DNA from: Diadema setosum
Lineage: Eukaryota > Echinodermata > Echinoidea > Diadematoida > Diadematidae
NCBI GenBank assembly: GCA_033980235.1
Contig: CM067067.1
Coordinates: 9,198,047 to 9,262,046 of the forward strand
Direction: 5' to 3'
Length of the DNA: 64,000 nucleotides
Of this stretch, positions 35,401 to 47,443 are shown in pieces; the first letter of the stretch is position 1; every line of letters begins with the position of its first letter. The notes under the pieces are model-generated. The model was not told the DNA's origin and made no database searches. It was given only the letters and a program-made list of their open reading frames with translations. The translations under genes were made by a program, and so were the position numbers.

Positions 35401-36081
35401 CTCTACCTTTTAATCCAACGGTGCCGTGAAAGGCGAGCTTGCTTGAGAGGCTTCCTAAGAGGATCAGCAGAGAATGGAGGAGAGTGGCAGAGTGGGGACT
35501 AATGCAAGATTAGGAAGGGTTTCAGACTACAAAAAATGTGCCCGTCTGTAATCATGTTTCTGAAACACAGTGAAAAAAAATCATGTTCAAGAGTTACCAC
35601 CCAGTCAGACACTGTAACAAGTTTTCTTGCTGACGGTTAATTGCACACAACATCTCATACACATACTCTTTGTCCTGTCAATAAAACATGAACCTCTAAA
35701 TACGCTGACGCAAAAGAGTCAGCACAAATATCACACACACTTTGGTGAAGGTGAATACAAATTTTAGGTATACCCAACCCCCTCAATGATGTTGTAGAGG
35801 ACAAGCAATTTATATTTCGTTTATAAATATGCACAGGTGAAATTAGGGAAAGTTTAATTTCCAAAATGCCTCTGGCCCCCAATTTGCCAAATGTAATCAG
35901 TGGAATATGTTTAGAGAAAAACATGATTTGTGTATGCTTGTGCAGTTGCAAAAACAAAACATGTGTTTAAATCAGTCTTTAGTGAGTCAGAAATTGGTCT
36001 AAGATAGTTTGACTTTGGGAAGAATGAGGTTGAGAGAGAAAGACAGATACATAGAGATATAGACAGATAGATAAATAGATT

Positions 36082-36084
<3 letters not shown>

Positions 36085-36117
<33 letters not shown>
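36085..36117. repeat. (GA)n microsatellite
   Basis: About 16 uninterrupted GA units. Confidence 0.94.
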
Positions 36118-36119
<2 letters not shown>

Positions 36120-36315
36120 ATATAATAATGAAGGGTGGAGAGCTGTATGGACAGCTCTTATTAGAGATGAACCCATTTGTTTTGTAAGGAGATTACACAA
36201 TGATTTATGGCTTAAAGGAGGTCGTTGGCAGCACTGGCAGGGAGAGTTTGACTGAAAAAAAAAATAGTCCAACTGAGCAGAGTATAAGACTTAAGATTGT
36301 GATAAAAGAAGGAGA

Positions 36316-36357
36316 GAGAATGGGGGAGAAAAGTTAGAGAATGGGGGAGAAAAGTTA
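36316..36357. repeat. 21-bp tandem duplication
   Basis: Two exact copies of a 21-bp unit starting GAGAATGGGGGAG, at 36316-36336 and 36337-36357. A degenerate third copy follows to about 36378. Confidence 0.9.
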
Positions 36358-39300
36358 GAGTGTGGGAGAGAAAGGGAGAGATGTGATGTGAGTTTTGCTG
36401 TAAGAACTGCCAGGCTGCCCTCTGCTCACAGCAATAAGGTGGCTTGCAACCTGTAGAACAGACAAGAGCATCTGTCCCTGGATGTGAAAAAGAGGATTTT
36501 CTCGCCATTTTGACCAGAAAGAGAGAGTTGCATACTGTAATTTGTTCCCCTCCTTTTCAAAGTGTATTCATATTCTTTGCCTCAGATAGATTTTCTTCCA
36601 TCAATGCATGCCCCGCTGGATAGTTGCCCATGGAATTGAAGTATGATTGGTTAGTGACTCCACCTTATGCGAGTTTGAATACTTCTACATTGCAGGAGTG
36701 TGTGGGACTAGTGAAATCATCTGACTGGTATAAGAATGATGACTTGATTAACACTTTCCTGGACAGGACTGTGTTTGCACAATCTCACAAAATTCCCACC
36801 GTCATTGTTTGGAATTAGAATACTCCATGCAGTCTCATTGAACTTGTACTCGGCCATTCTGTAACCTCGACTGAATGGATGACATTTGGTCAGAATATGA
36901 TGATTAATTCTTTCAAGTCTATGGAGACTGTGTATCAGAAAAAGATAGTATTGATTTTCACATGCTTCATTCTATCGTGAACACAGCATACACAAAGTGG
37001 AGAAGAAAAAAAAAACCCAGGAGAAATCACACACATGCTTAACACTATTTATTATCATATGTTTATGCACATCTTTCCTGAAGAAAAGGAAATTATAAAG
37101 ATCAATTATAAAGAAGAAAAGAAACAAGGGTTGGCTTCATTTTAGATATGATGTTCTTTCAAAGAAGATGTGTTGAGTATGATTTATTTCACACTGGTTG
37201 TACATGCAACATGCATGGTGCTGGACAATATCTAAGATATTAAGACGTAATTGATGCAAACATGTAGAAATACTCTCTTTTTTTGCAGAAGCTTTGGAAA
37301 TCTAACACAAATACCTCAATTTTATTCTGTGCATTGCCATAGAGATGTTCTGAAGAAGTGACATCTGTCCATTTCTTTTCACATCAATGATTAAACCCTC
37401 CTTACAGGCTGCTTGTTGCTTACAAGCTGCGTATACCTGCCATGTATTACAGTAGATCATCAAACTCGTATGCAGCCAACATAGTAATGTATGTCTGGGA
37501 CTGGATGATTTGTTCGACAGCCTTATGGCAGTTATGATTTTGCATTTCTCAAGTTACAGTCTCTCTCAGTGTTATTGGCTCTGGCCACTGAATGTCTCCT
37601 GTCTAGAGGAGCTCACTCCAAACAGGAAATGAGAATTTTTGAAAGGCGAGACTGAAGGCCTGAGTGGCGGGTATAAAGAAACTCTCAGTATCGTAGCTAA
37701 TTGCGACCAAATCTCTTTACCAAACTGTAGCACACCATGTGTATGATGCTGCAAAGCCAACCATGCTTTGATACCTTTAGAGTAAAAATGAAAAAAAAAA
37801 ATGAAAAAGAAAAAGATGGTTTGAACAAATTCAATGAAACTTGAGATGGTGTATCTACTGTGTGAGATGTGCAGTTTTATAAACTAAAGCTCTGATATTG
37901 TAGACCTTGCATACTTAATACATTTGCACATGGAGTGGTGGGACTAGATATAAACCTAGACTAATGTATACTTAACCTTTAAGAATTATAGGAAAACAAA
38001 CGTTTGCCTTTACATCTTAGAAAGAAGAAGTAATATGGACCAATATTTGAGAGTATATAAAGGTAATATCACTGCAGCATATACTCCTAGTTCAAAGGGT
38101 TGCTTATCAAGGATTTTTTTTGTGTGTGTAAAACTACTCACAGATGTTCAAATGAACAATGAGAAACAGCTATATTTGATATATTATGATCACTAATTTC
38201 TAATTTACTCTTTATCATTCAGACAAGTCAAGGGAGCAAGGTGTGATAAACTTGGATTGAACATTCTCATTTGTTGTGTACAAAATAACATTTTATGACA
38301 GTTTATGTTGCTAAAAAAAGAGGAGAGGACAGTATACTGCTAATGCCTGTAGTAATGTTACAAAGTCAAGTTTACTCTTTTCTTCCTTTAAGTACACTTC
38401 AGGTTTGTGTATAGCTGAGCTTTGCTTTCACCAGAGCAAGTCAAGAGTGTAATAAAACTATTGAAAGAAGACACAGGTGTAAAAGAAGGTGGTTGTTCTG
38501 CAGGAAGCGCTGTCTTTTCGCGATCTGTCACAGTGTAAACACATTCAATGGGGTTACTCCTCTGTTCAACAAGTGAAGCAGTAGCTGCTCTGCCATACCC
38601 TTCTCAAATCTCCTTAGCGCTAATCCACATTAAGAGAGTGCTGCAATGAATATGTTTACACTTGCACTGAGCTCACTCTTCCGTGAACATTATTCTGCTA
38701 CAGAGAGAATTGGACGGCAGCTGTGGTGTTGAGGCATGCAGTGTACTATGCCGCCGCCGAATGCCCGATGAGCAGGCCGCCACGTGAATGAGGCATCTCT
38801 CTGTTTACACAGCATAAACACTGTATCAATAGCATACTTTCTTCCAAGTCCTCACAGCTAACACAGTACTGAAAGCTGTATGTATACAAAGTGAGTTTGA
38901 TAGAGTATCTTGTTTCACACGTTTGCTCCTTATTTAGGAATCTGCTCTTCCATACACTGTGCACCCCTCTTATTCCCCATCCCCAAGAGAAGGGGGCACT
39001 GCAAGTCCAGCTGACATTTTTTTGTTGTTTCTTCATGTGTACTGAATACGCACTGCCTGGGGGGAGACTTGCAATGGGCAAACTTAATCAGGTTACACAC
39101 AACTGTCTTGAATACACATAATCCTATGAGAACATGATGTCATCAATGCCTTTTTGTTGATGTAATTTTACACATTACTGCATATCCACAAATACCCTAT
39201 TCATGCCCCAAAACTTACACCACTTTACTGTGTCCAATCTGCATTTTTGCTGCCACAATTGCTAGCCACTACACTTCTGTAATTGCCTTTACAACAATTG

Positions 39301-39382
39301 CTACTCTTTATTCCTATAGTACTTTCACTCTCTCTCTCTCTATTTACACATATATATTATATCTATCATATATACTATCTCT

Positions 39383-39420
<38 letters not shown>

Positions 39421-39428
<8 letters not shown>

Positions 39429-40120
39429 GACCGTGTGCCACAAAACAAACAAAAAGTCGCACCCCTTGATTTTAAGTAAGGACTAAAAAAAGGGAAATGG
39501 TTCAACCAAGTCAATCTTGAGTTTTTCATATCTTCTGTAAGAGCTTTCCTTCTTCTACATTATTCCTCAGTTTGGTATTTTAACATGAATGGGAAAGTAT
39601 TTTTTTAGCAGTTTTTCTACAACCTTTTTTTTTGGGAAGAGTAGAATGATCAGGTATGACTTGGAGGCCGCTTTTCATGTCTTGAAATCCTTTGCACACT
39701 CTTCACTTTCAAGTCTAATAACTTTTGATAGGATGATGCTACTGCTTTAAAAGTTAGCATTAATCATGGGCAGAATGTGATAATAGAACATGCTTAATGT
39801 CAGCTTAATCTGATAATTCCTCCATTGTTGTTGCTCCCGTGGTTTACATCTTGTGTTTTGTCCTTTTCATGGCCCAGCTAGCACGGGTTGGTAAAGATTA
39901 AGCACTTGAATAGACCATGTACTTCAGAGCCTCTTTTCTCAGTTCACACTTTTCCAGAGTGCGTGCTTTCTTTCCAGTATTTAGGTAGATAGGGGAGTCC
40001 ATTTGAATTGAGTTATACATCATTTTAAAGCTTAGAGTGTGCTTTTTCAGAATCTACCCCTAACTGAAAATCCATGTCTGGCGACTTTTTGTTCGTTTTG
40101 TGGTGCAGGGTCACATACAT
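39421..40120. mobile_element. 700-bp non-autonomous element with 40-bp TIRs
   Basis: The left end (39421-39460) contains CCACAAAACAAACAAAAAGT. The right end (40081-40120) is its reverse complement, matching at about 35 of 40 positions. Both ends lie in TA-rich DNA, so a TA-type target duplication cannot be distinguished from the flanking microsatellite. The interior has no transposase frame; the minus-strand frame at 40025-40321 runs across the boundary and is not a gene. The superfamily is unresolved. TIR divergence suggests an older insertion than the element at 33789. Confidence 0.75.
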
Positions 40121-40629
40121 ATATAATATGCACACACTCATGACTTTTACCACCACTGCTTTATACCACCTGCACTGCTGCCAGTACCAACAACCAATGC
40201 TACTGATGTTGCTGCTTTGACCTGGCATTGTATCCTTCTCCTGTGTCCTCTTCTCCTGGTCTGATTTACCGATGCCCATCAGTCTCCATGCCCCAACATC
40301 CTCACCCATGTTCTGCTCCACTCTGAGCTAGAAGCAATAATCTACTGACTGTGTTCCCTATTATAATAACCTCTCCCTTAACTCATCAAATTTTGCTTCT
40401 TCACTATAGAGCAGGGTCAATTGGGCGTCATATATTCATATATTTTATCTGGGATGTTTTCCTTTCTATGTTTTGAAGACACTTTTGCAACAGTTCTTTT
40501 AGCTTGTGACATGATTTAAGGGAACTTTGAGCAATCAGTTTAATAATCATGGCGCTATGGTAATCAATAATTTGTTTTGTTGGTTTGGCTTATGATGTGC
40601 TTTTCCTATGTGTGTATATTTAAGTGTAT
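40121..40629. other. Short spacer between two MITE-like elements
   Basis: AT-rich DNA. I see no gene, repeat array or motif cluster in it. Confidence 0.5.
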
Positions 40630-40859
40630 ATGAAGAGTTTGTTTGCAAAAACCGATAAGTCCATATTTGCCAAATGGAGATATTTGCGATTACAGGTCCA
40701 GAAAAATTTTGCTTCTTTTGACCATAACTTTAAAAATATACCTTTTTATGTAGTGACCAATATATCATTTAAAAGGTATTATTTTGTACTTTATGACAGA
40801 GATCGTACTTCAAAATCTTCAAAAATGGACTTATCGGTTTTTGCAAACAAACCCTTCAT
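40630..40859. mobile_element. 230-bp MITE with 33-bp TIRs
   Basis: The left end from 40632 (GTTTGTTTGCAAAAACCGAT, continuing AAGTCCAT) is repeated in reverse complement at 40825-40857. The two match over 33 bp with one mismatch. ATAT flanks both sides, consistent with TA target duplication. There is no coding capacity: the 95-codon frame across it reads the TIRs and interior and lacks homology. A diverged relative of one arm lies at 58777-58822. Confidence 0.85.
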
Positions 40860-43433
40860 ATATATATATACACACATACATAATGTGTTTTTCATAGATG
40901 TGCATATTTAGGCGTGTGTATATTATATATTATATATATATTGTGTTCATTCAGTAAGTTTTTATACTTATTTCTATATTCATGATCATCAATGGTATTA
41001 ATAAGGATACATATGCAAAGCACTGAGCATCTAAAGGTAACTGCTGAAATGAACACAATTTTCATTTCCACCATGGTATGATTGAGTCATACTTCCTTCA
41101 GGCTAGCTGTAGACATGTATCTTTAAATCTTTGTAGTGTGCAATGCTGCACGTGTGCATGAATAGCATATTTAATCGTGGAAATGAGCAAATTTGCAACA
41201 ATAGCAAGTCGACCATTTGGTGTTTTTTCTTTCACAAGTGCTTGTTTCCCTTCGACATGAAACTAATCTTGAGTATTTCCTGTCTTCTTGTTGGAAGATG
41301 AGGAAAGATGATGGCAGAGTAGAAGAGATAGTGAGAGAGATAGAGAGAAAGAGAGACAGAAAAGGACACGGAATGAAAGAGACAGTGATTTCAGATGGAA
41401 GGGGATGGGGTATGGGGAGGAGGCAGCAGAAAAAATAATAAAAAAATGAAGAGGAAATGAAGTGAGCTGAGATAATTGGAGTATTGTTCACTTCATGTGC
41501 TACGTGGGATGAAGTGTATGCAGGAGATGAAGATACTTGATATAGTGTCTGTTTTCTGTGTATACAAATCTCATTAACAGACAATACATCTTGTTCTCAG
41601 AAGATCGTTTGATGATGAAAGTGAAGTGAAGGGGTTTTACTCAGGTTACCTTACACAAGGTAGAAAAAGATCCATTGTTTAACTGCTGCCGTGTGGATCA
41701 GATTGCCACGGCTGAAGAGCCAGTATATACGACAATTTTGGACAGAAATCAAGCTTATGATATGCTGTAATGTCTTTTTTTTTATTGTCAATGGGATGAT
41801 GCTGCAGATGTTGGATTTTAGCACAGTTGATCAATTTCTTTTTTATTATAGTTGCTTTAATCTTTTTTGCATGTTCAAAGTGGGTTTAATAATTGTAATA
41901 GAGTGAAAACAAATGGGGTTGTTGAAGTTTCATTTTTGTATTCCATGTCCAATTGAGTAAAATTTGTAGCATTCTTAGTGTTTTGTTTTCATCTACATAT
42001 AATTGAATGAGATTTTTATAACTGCCCCAATTTTACTAACTGACAATTGACAGAGCAAAGACCATTGCTAGCTAAAACCAATACATATACTTACAGTGAT
42101 TTGAGTTATATTACAACATATATTATTACATAATATGTATATCAGATATCCCTTCAGATAGTGTTATTTGCCCCTTGAGAATTCTCGATAACAGTGCGTA
42201 ATAGGATGGGATAGTGTAATTTTTTCATTTAATATCAGATACAAACTCTGCATGGAGAAATTAGATTTGTCAACAAAGTCCTGAACCCCTCCCCTATGCC
42301 CCTCCCCCCCCCCAAAAAAAAAAAAATAGAAAAACAAACAAACAAACATTGACGTAGACATTATGCAGTGGCCAGTGAGACATTTGCCACCAAGTACAGT
42401 AAAAATGCTCTGTGGCTATTCCGGCAGAATGAGTTATGCCGAGATAGGCAGAGTGAATGATTTGATTACGAAAACAACAGGTCGATCTAAAATGGCATTA
42501 TATTTGCATGCCCGTCGCGCGCGAGCACACGGACATGTGGGGGAAGTGGCTGAGCTGATGGGATGAAAACAGAAAGAGCACATATTCCAGTGCAAACAGT
42601 GACGCAGACACTCGGCCATATTCCACAGTCCCACACCTATTCAGTTTCCATTCACACAAAGAAATTACGAACAAAGGAGACGGAGTGCATTACACATTAT
42701 TCTCGGATGTATCGGGTAACACATTTTGCTTCCAGAGCTTGTCTTCGAGCTTTACACTTATTGCTCACCAGCGTTACAAAAAAGAAAGGAAACAGAAAAA
42801 AAAAAAACACACATGAAGGAGCCTCCCAATCTTAGTTAACAACATAGCCCAGATGTAGAAAGGCATAATATGCTGATGCTAGGTATAAATGTATGTGTGT
42901 GTGTGTGAGTGTGTGTGTGTGAGAGTATTTATACGTAAGAACATAGATGCTGTGTGCAGTATAAATGTTTACCTTGAATGCAAGTGAAGTTTGCCGGGGC
43001 GGGGAAGGAAAAGCGTGGATGGACGGATGGAGGGGGCGGTATTAATATTCATATGGGTGCAGAACTTGTACCTCCCGCAGGGCTTAGGGAAACTTGAGTG
43101 GAGTAGAATCCTCTTGAATAAGAGGACCCTGGAGGCATGCTGCAAGGTGCCAGGGGTGTGTGGTTAAAGGCTGGGCACCCCTCATTTGCAATCGCTCCCA
43201 ATTTCCATGTGATTTCACTTTGGTTGCTGTGCTTGTGAAAACCTTTCATCGCACATTGTGACCATGAAAAAAAATTCTTAACTTTGAAAAATAAAATTAA
43301 AGCAATTTTCTTGTATAGCTTTAAAATGAATACTTATTTGTGATATGATACCATTATGAAAAAGACTTTGACCATAATTCACATTTTAATGAATTGTTAA
43401 AATTATGACAAAAGTTAGCAGTCTTCTCATTGA
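40860..43433. other. Putative intron, no exon supported
   Basis: Contains TA/CA-rich DNA just after the MITE, an AG-rich tract (41325-41420), a C10 then A13 run at 42304-42326, and a GT tract (42893-42925). A 67-codon frame at 42363-42566 lies in a GC-richer island but has no domain, splice sites or homologue that I recognise. Confidence 0.45.
42960..43210. promoter_or_regulatory. Candidate enhancer with NK2, POU-like and RUNX-like sites
   Basis: A GC-richer island contains ACTTGAGTGG (43092-43101), the exact reverse complement of the classical NKX2 site CCACTCAAGT. ATTAATATTCAT lies at 43041-43052 and ATTTGCAAT (octamer-like) at 43184-43192. TGTGGTT (RUNX-like) lies between. A 7-bp hairpin, TCCTCTT/AAGAGGA, sits at 43109-43126. 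Regulatory function is inference. Confidence 0.3.
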
Positions 43434-44036
43434 GACCCCGTTTACAGTGCGAGGCCGGGCTCGGCCGCGGCTCGGCCGCGGCTCGGCCGTGGCCGAGACC
43501 GGCCTCAATTGCGCGGCCGAGCCTCGCAATTTTGTCCGTTTACACTGCTGGGCTCGGCCGCGCTTTTGATTCAAACCTTTCAATATTTTGTCGTAGTGGC
43601 GCTCTGCTTGTAAACACATGCAATTTGGTATTGTCTGGTTTTCAGACCCTTTGCCAAATGAATTCCGTGGCGACAAAGTCGCCGTTCGGGCAAAGGCCTT
43701 TGCCGAAGGAAAGAATCCTTTGCAGGACAAAACCACCTTAAACTATACTAGTTTTCGACGTTGAGGGGGTTAATATCCTGAACAGTGAAAGATACAGGCA
43801 GAGGGTTTGGAAGCCAGACTAAAACTGGCCGCGCAATTGGCCGCGCATTTGGCCCAGTTTGCGTTTACACCAAGAAAAGGCCGGGCTCGGCCGCGGCCGC
43901 GAGACCACCTCCAGAGCGAGGCCAAATGCGAGGCCAATTTTGGCCTCGCATTTGGCCTTTTGCGCGTTTACACTGAAGCGGGGCTGGACTCGGCCGCAGC
44001 CGAGCCGCGGCCGAGCCTCGCACTGTAAACGGGGTC
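43434..44036. mobile_element. GC-rich fold-back element with nested inverted repeats
   Basis: The ends are exact reverse complements over 22 bp, beginning GACCCCGTTTACAGTGCGAG at 43434 and ending at 44036. With one indel, similarity continues inward through CGGCCGCGG-rich DNA. The motif CGTTTACAC recurs inside (43538, 43862, 43965). A second perfect 16-bp inverted repeat, GGCCAAATGCGAGGCC / GGCCTCGCATTTGGCC, lies at 43920-43957. Frames of 70-116 codons in both directions are by-products of the GC-rich composition. No transposase is present. The flanks (CTCATTGA and CTACTGAC) do not give a clean target duplication, so the superfamily is unresolved. Confidence 0.82.
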
Positions 44037-44502
44037 CTACTGACAAGTTTACTAAATACTACTACTTACTACATATTTTGGGAAACCATAAATGGGAAAG
44101 GAGAAGTAGTCATACCAAAGTGTATCTGTCTGGAGAAGTGCATGTTAAAGTTAACTTCCACAAAGACATGTACCTAAACCCTTATTCATTTTATCTGTTT
44201 TAAGAGTGAATTTGCATGATTTTTCTGGAAAGTCACTATGATGATGGAAAATGCTTAACTTGTGTGGAAATTTAATTTTAAGCGTAGAATGTGATCGGTT
44301 CACATTGTAGCAGCTGTATGTCCTTGCTGTGCTAATGAGAATGGAAAAGTGATGCACTTCACATCAATTATCGTCAGTTTAGAACCAGAAGGGATTTATC
44401 ACTATTTTGGTGGTATTAATTTATACGTATCATGTTGTAGAGCTCAATCTTCTCTTCATTAGGGTGTCAATTTTAAATCATTCTCATTTTCTGTAAAATG
44501 TT
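44037..44502. other. Spacer, no gene seen
   Basis: AT-rich DNA between two transposon-like elements. Nothing recognisable in it. Confidence 0.5.
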
Positions 44503-44592
44503 CACCCGTTGAGGACGGACTGATTTTGCTATAACACACATTTCCCATAAACACCTGCCCGAGTATTCTCGGGACTCGTCTTCAATGGATTA
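44503..44592. mobile_element. Short degenerate inverted-repeat element
   Basis: CCCGTTGAGGACG (from 44505) is loosely repeated in reverse complement as CGTCTTCAATGG at the right end. A perfect internal hairpin CCCGAG/CTCGGG with a TATT loop lies at 44558-44573. The right end abuts TTAA-like sequence. CCCnTTGAGGACG-type ends occur in piggyBac-like MITEs, but the match here is weak. Confidence 0.4.
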
Positions 44593-44819
44593 AATATTAA
44601 AACCATAAGGCCACCATTTTACTCTATATTTGGAACAATGCCTATAGATCTAACCTCTTTTGATTAAATAAACTTTTTATTTCATAAGAATTTATTGTTT
44701 TGTTTTTATTTACGCTCAAATCTTAGAACGCAATAGCGTCCTTCTGGTTCTCAGCTGACAATATAAACACTGGATATCCCAGTCTCTCCCTGTCACTGTT
44801 CTCTTTCTAACCTGTTTTA

Positions 44820-44881
44820 TGTGTGTGTATGTGTGTGTGTGTGTGTGTCTCTCTCTCTCTCTACCTCTATCTATCTATCTA

Positions 44882-44943
<62 letters not shown>
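44820..44943. repeat. Compound microsatellite (GT)-(CT)-(AT)-(GT)
   Basis: Four adjoining dinucleotide/tetranucleotide tracts in the order GT, CT/CTAT, AT, GT. Confidence 0.95.
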
Positions 44944-44944
<1 letters not shown>

Positions 44945-46956
44945 TATGACGAATACACTTCCAATCGACTACATGTTGCCAAAACTTAATAACTCAATTA
45001 AATATAAGTAGTGTTCTCTTACTTTATCCCAAAATAAAATCAACAAAACAAAATCCAACAGTAAGGATGTGGTTGCCTGCAAAACATAGAGCATTCTGCA
45101 GCTGAAATGTAAATGTCAAAGTATGAATCCTCTCATTCTCTTCTTAGCTCCCTTTATCACAACATCATTGTATTTTTTCAACAGCTATACATCTTCTTTC
45201 ACAGTGCATCTGAACGCCTTTATCCTAGTGACTTACTGTACCATCAATAGTGAATGGTAAAATCCTTTCAAATGATGTAAGTACTGCCCACTCAGTCAAT
45301 GTCATATGGTAAAGGAGGATGACAAAAAAAGGGGGAAATGATATTCAGAACTGGCTTGTGCTGGCTTTACGTTGTTTAGAATCAACAGACGTAGATGAAA
45401 GTATGGACTATACTGTGATTTTTTTTTTTATAATCATTATGACAAGAATCTGTAGCTTTCTCATAGGAAATGATGATTTTCTGCTTTAAATTCTACTTTA
45501 GCCATCTGAATGAGGAATAAATTTCTATCCTACATGTCAAGATGAGGAAGAGGTCTAAGATTTGGTCCAATATTTCTGTTACTACAATATCACTATTGAG
45601 AATGATTGCGATTTTGCAGCCTGTCCAAGTGTCAAGCTTTCCAAAAGTGATATTACATCTACCCTGCAGTTTTTTTTTCCTTTAAAAAAATCTTTTTCAA
45701 GTGATCCATCTGGATCATGGCGTATATCATGGCATATATCTGTCACCAAAATGGGGCTGTCGGTATTTTGAAAGGAATGATAATGAATGAACGAAACGAG
45801 AAGATAAATTCATATGTTTCCATATTGTTCTATTTGAGATGTCTGATGGTCAGATGGTATTTCTCAGGTCACGGTGTGCTATGCCTCACATCACACTCTA
45901 TAGAGTGTTTTGTTTATGGAGTAGTTTCTCAGTCAAGAGGAAGCAGATTTGATTATCATTTGTCTATATTGCCTGTTCTCCTTCACTGCTGGCAATGCAG
46001 AAGTGGAAATGCAGTATGAAAAACAACAAACACAGAAGAAAACAAAGAAATATATCTAGAGAGGCTGCTGGCTAAATTTGCTGGAATTTCTGCCCTAAAA
46101 GGAGAATGAAAAGAAAAATTAGGGCAGCATGATGGAAATAATTAGAGAATGAAAAAATTATTCCCCCAGTATGATATAATTTCAGGGACTGACAAAAATG
46201 AAACCCAGTAGATGTGTGATTAGATTAGGGTTGATGTGAACGAAGCCACAAGCAGTTCAGGTGTGGTTCTGTGGTGCCCTCAAGAATGGCTCTCTTGGGT
46301 CTGTGTGGAAGTCTTCAAATATCAGCCACTTTTGCGATCATGGTGATGAGGTACACTCACCACTGATCTTTCATAGTCGTGTATCCTTAAAAAAATCCAA
46401 GACAGTACTCATCTATCAGACTCACTTACACACTGATATACATCCTTAATGTCTGTCAGTACAACTACCCATCTCTCTCTCTCCCTCTACCTTTCTCTTC
46501 TACTCTAAAACAAAAACAAAACATTGACATGAATCAATATGTGTTGACAATATCTTTGCTTTTCTTCGATTCATCTTCAGTATGAATTCATTTTTTTTTT
46601 CTCAGATAAAACTTAAGACTTTAAATATCAAGTGTTTGTGGATGGTGTTATACACTAATTGCTACAAGTAGACTGATTTCCCTTCCAAAAGATTTCAACA
46701 CATCTTTCTTAATTTCTTTTTATTTTGTCAGCAGAAGAACTGATGTCTATGAACACTTGAATGTAAAGTATCTGGCAGCTATTTTGGAGTGATGTAGACT
46801 CTGGGAGGTAATGACATGGGGTAGTAGCTTGGATTTGAGAATCAAATTTTCACCACCCGAGAGCTGCCGTGAAAAATCAGTGTGCTTGCCCTATTCCTCC
46901 CTCTTTTCCCAACCTCCTCATCAGAGAAGAAAAGAGGATTTGTGCCACCTAACCAG

Positions 46957-46974
46957 TGGTTGCCATGGCAACCA
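46957..46974. promoter_or_regulatory. Perfect 18-bp RFX X-box palindrome
   Basis: TGGTTGCCATGGCAACCA is a perfect palindrome and an ideal dimeric RFX site (GTTGCCATGGCAAC core). ACCAGT occurs directly on both flanks. RFX factors control ciliary and other genes in animals; the target here is unknown. Confidence 0.55.
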
Positions 46975-47377
46975 GTGCAAGGACGACAGCCATTCAGACC
47001 CAGTGGTTTACACAGGGGCATGTGGGTTTTCTCTTTTCTGTGTCGTGTTGGTGGATGAGTTCAGACTGGTGAAATGGGGGAAAGCACTAAATAAATCTGA
47101 AGAGTCCATTTCAAGGGTCGTCCACTGCAGAATGCTTTACCATTTTGAACTCAACTTGTGTCTGGGCTGTGATGTGATTTTTGACAATTGAGTCAGCTAA
47201 TCACTCTCCACAATTAAGGGTTCTTCTATGTTGATTTACACCAGCTATGACTGTGTGGTTTTGATGAGGTTGGTTACTAATTGTGATTAATTTGCACTAT
47301 CAGCTTTTGTACCTTAAATGCTGATAAATGCAAATACAGATTCTGAATTATTGTTGAAGTGCCTGTTGTTTAATGAT

Positions 47378-47443
47378 ATAGAAAGTTTTATTCTGAATTG
47401 TTGAAATGAAATAGAAAGTTTTATTCTGAATAATTGAAAAGAA
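47378..47443. repeat. 33-bp tandem duplication
   Basis: ATAGAAAGTTTTATTCTGAA begins both copies, at 47378 and 47411. The copies differ by a few bases in their second half. Confidence 0.9.

Larger units (their letters stand above)
34000..39420. other. Putative intron, no exon seen
   Basis: T/G-leaning plus strand without a recognisable exon. It contains AG-rich tracts (34375-34412, 36085-36117), a homodimeric YY1-like pair and scattered A/T runs. A CT tract lies at 39330-39343, and an (AT)n run (39387-39423) abuts the next element. Confidence 0.45.

Noticed and set aside
42363..42566. 67-codon frame in a GC-richer island
   Set aside because: No recognisable protein; the island may be regulatory instead.
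43430..44203. Several Ala/Arg/Pro-rich frames around 43.4-44.2 kb
   Set aside because: They arise from the GC-rich inverted-repeat element in multiple frames and both strands.
46811..47191. 126-codon frame spanning the RFX palindrome
   Set aside because: No domain or homologue recognised; the frame is compatible with chance in this composition.
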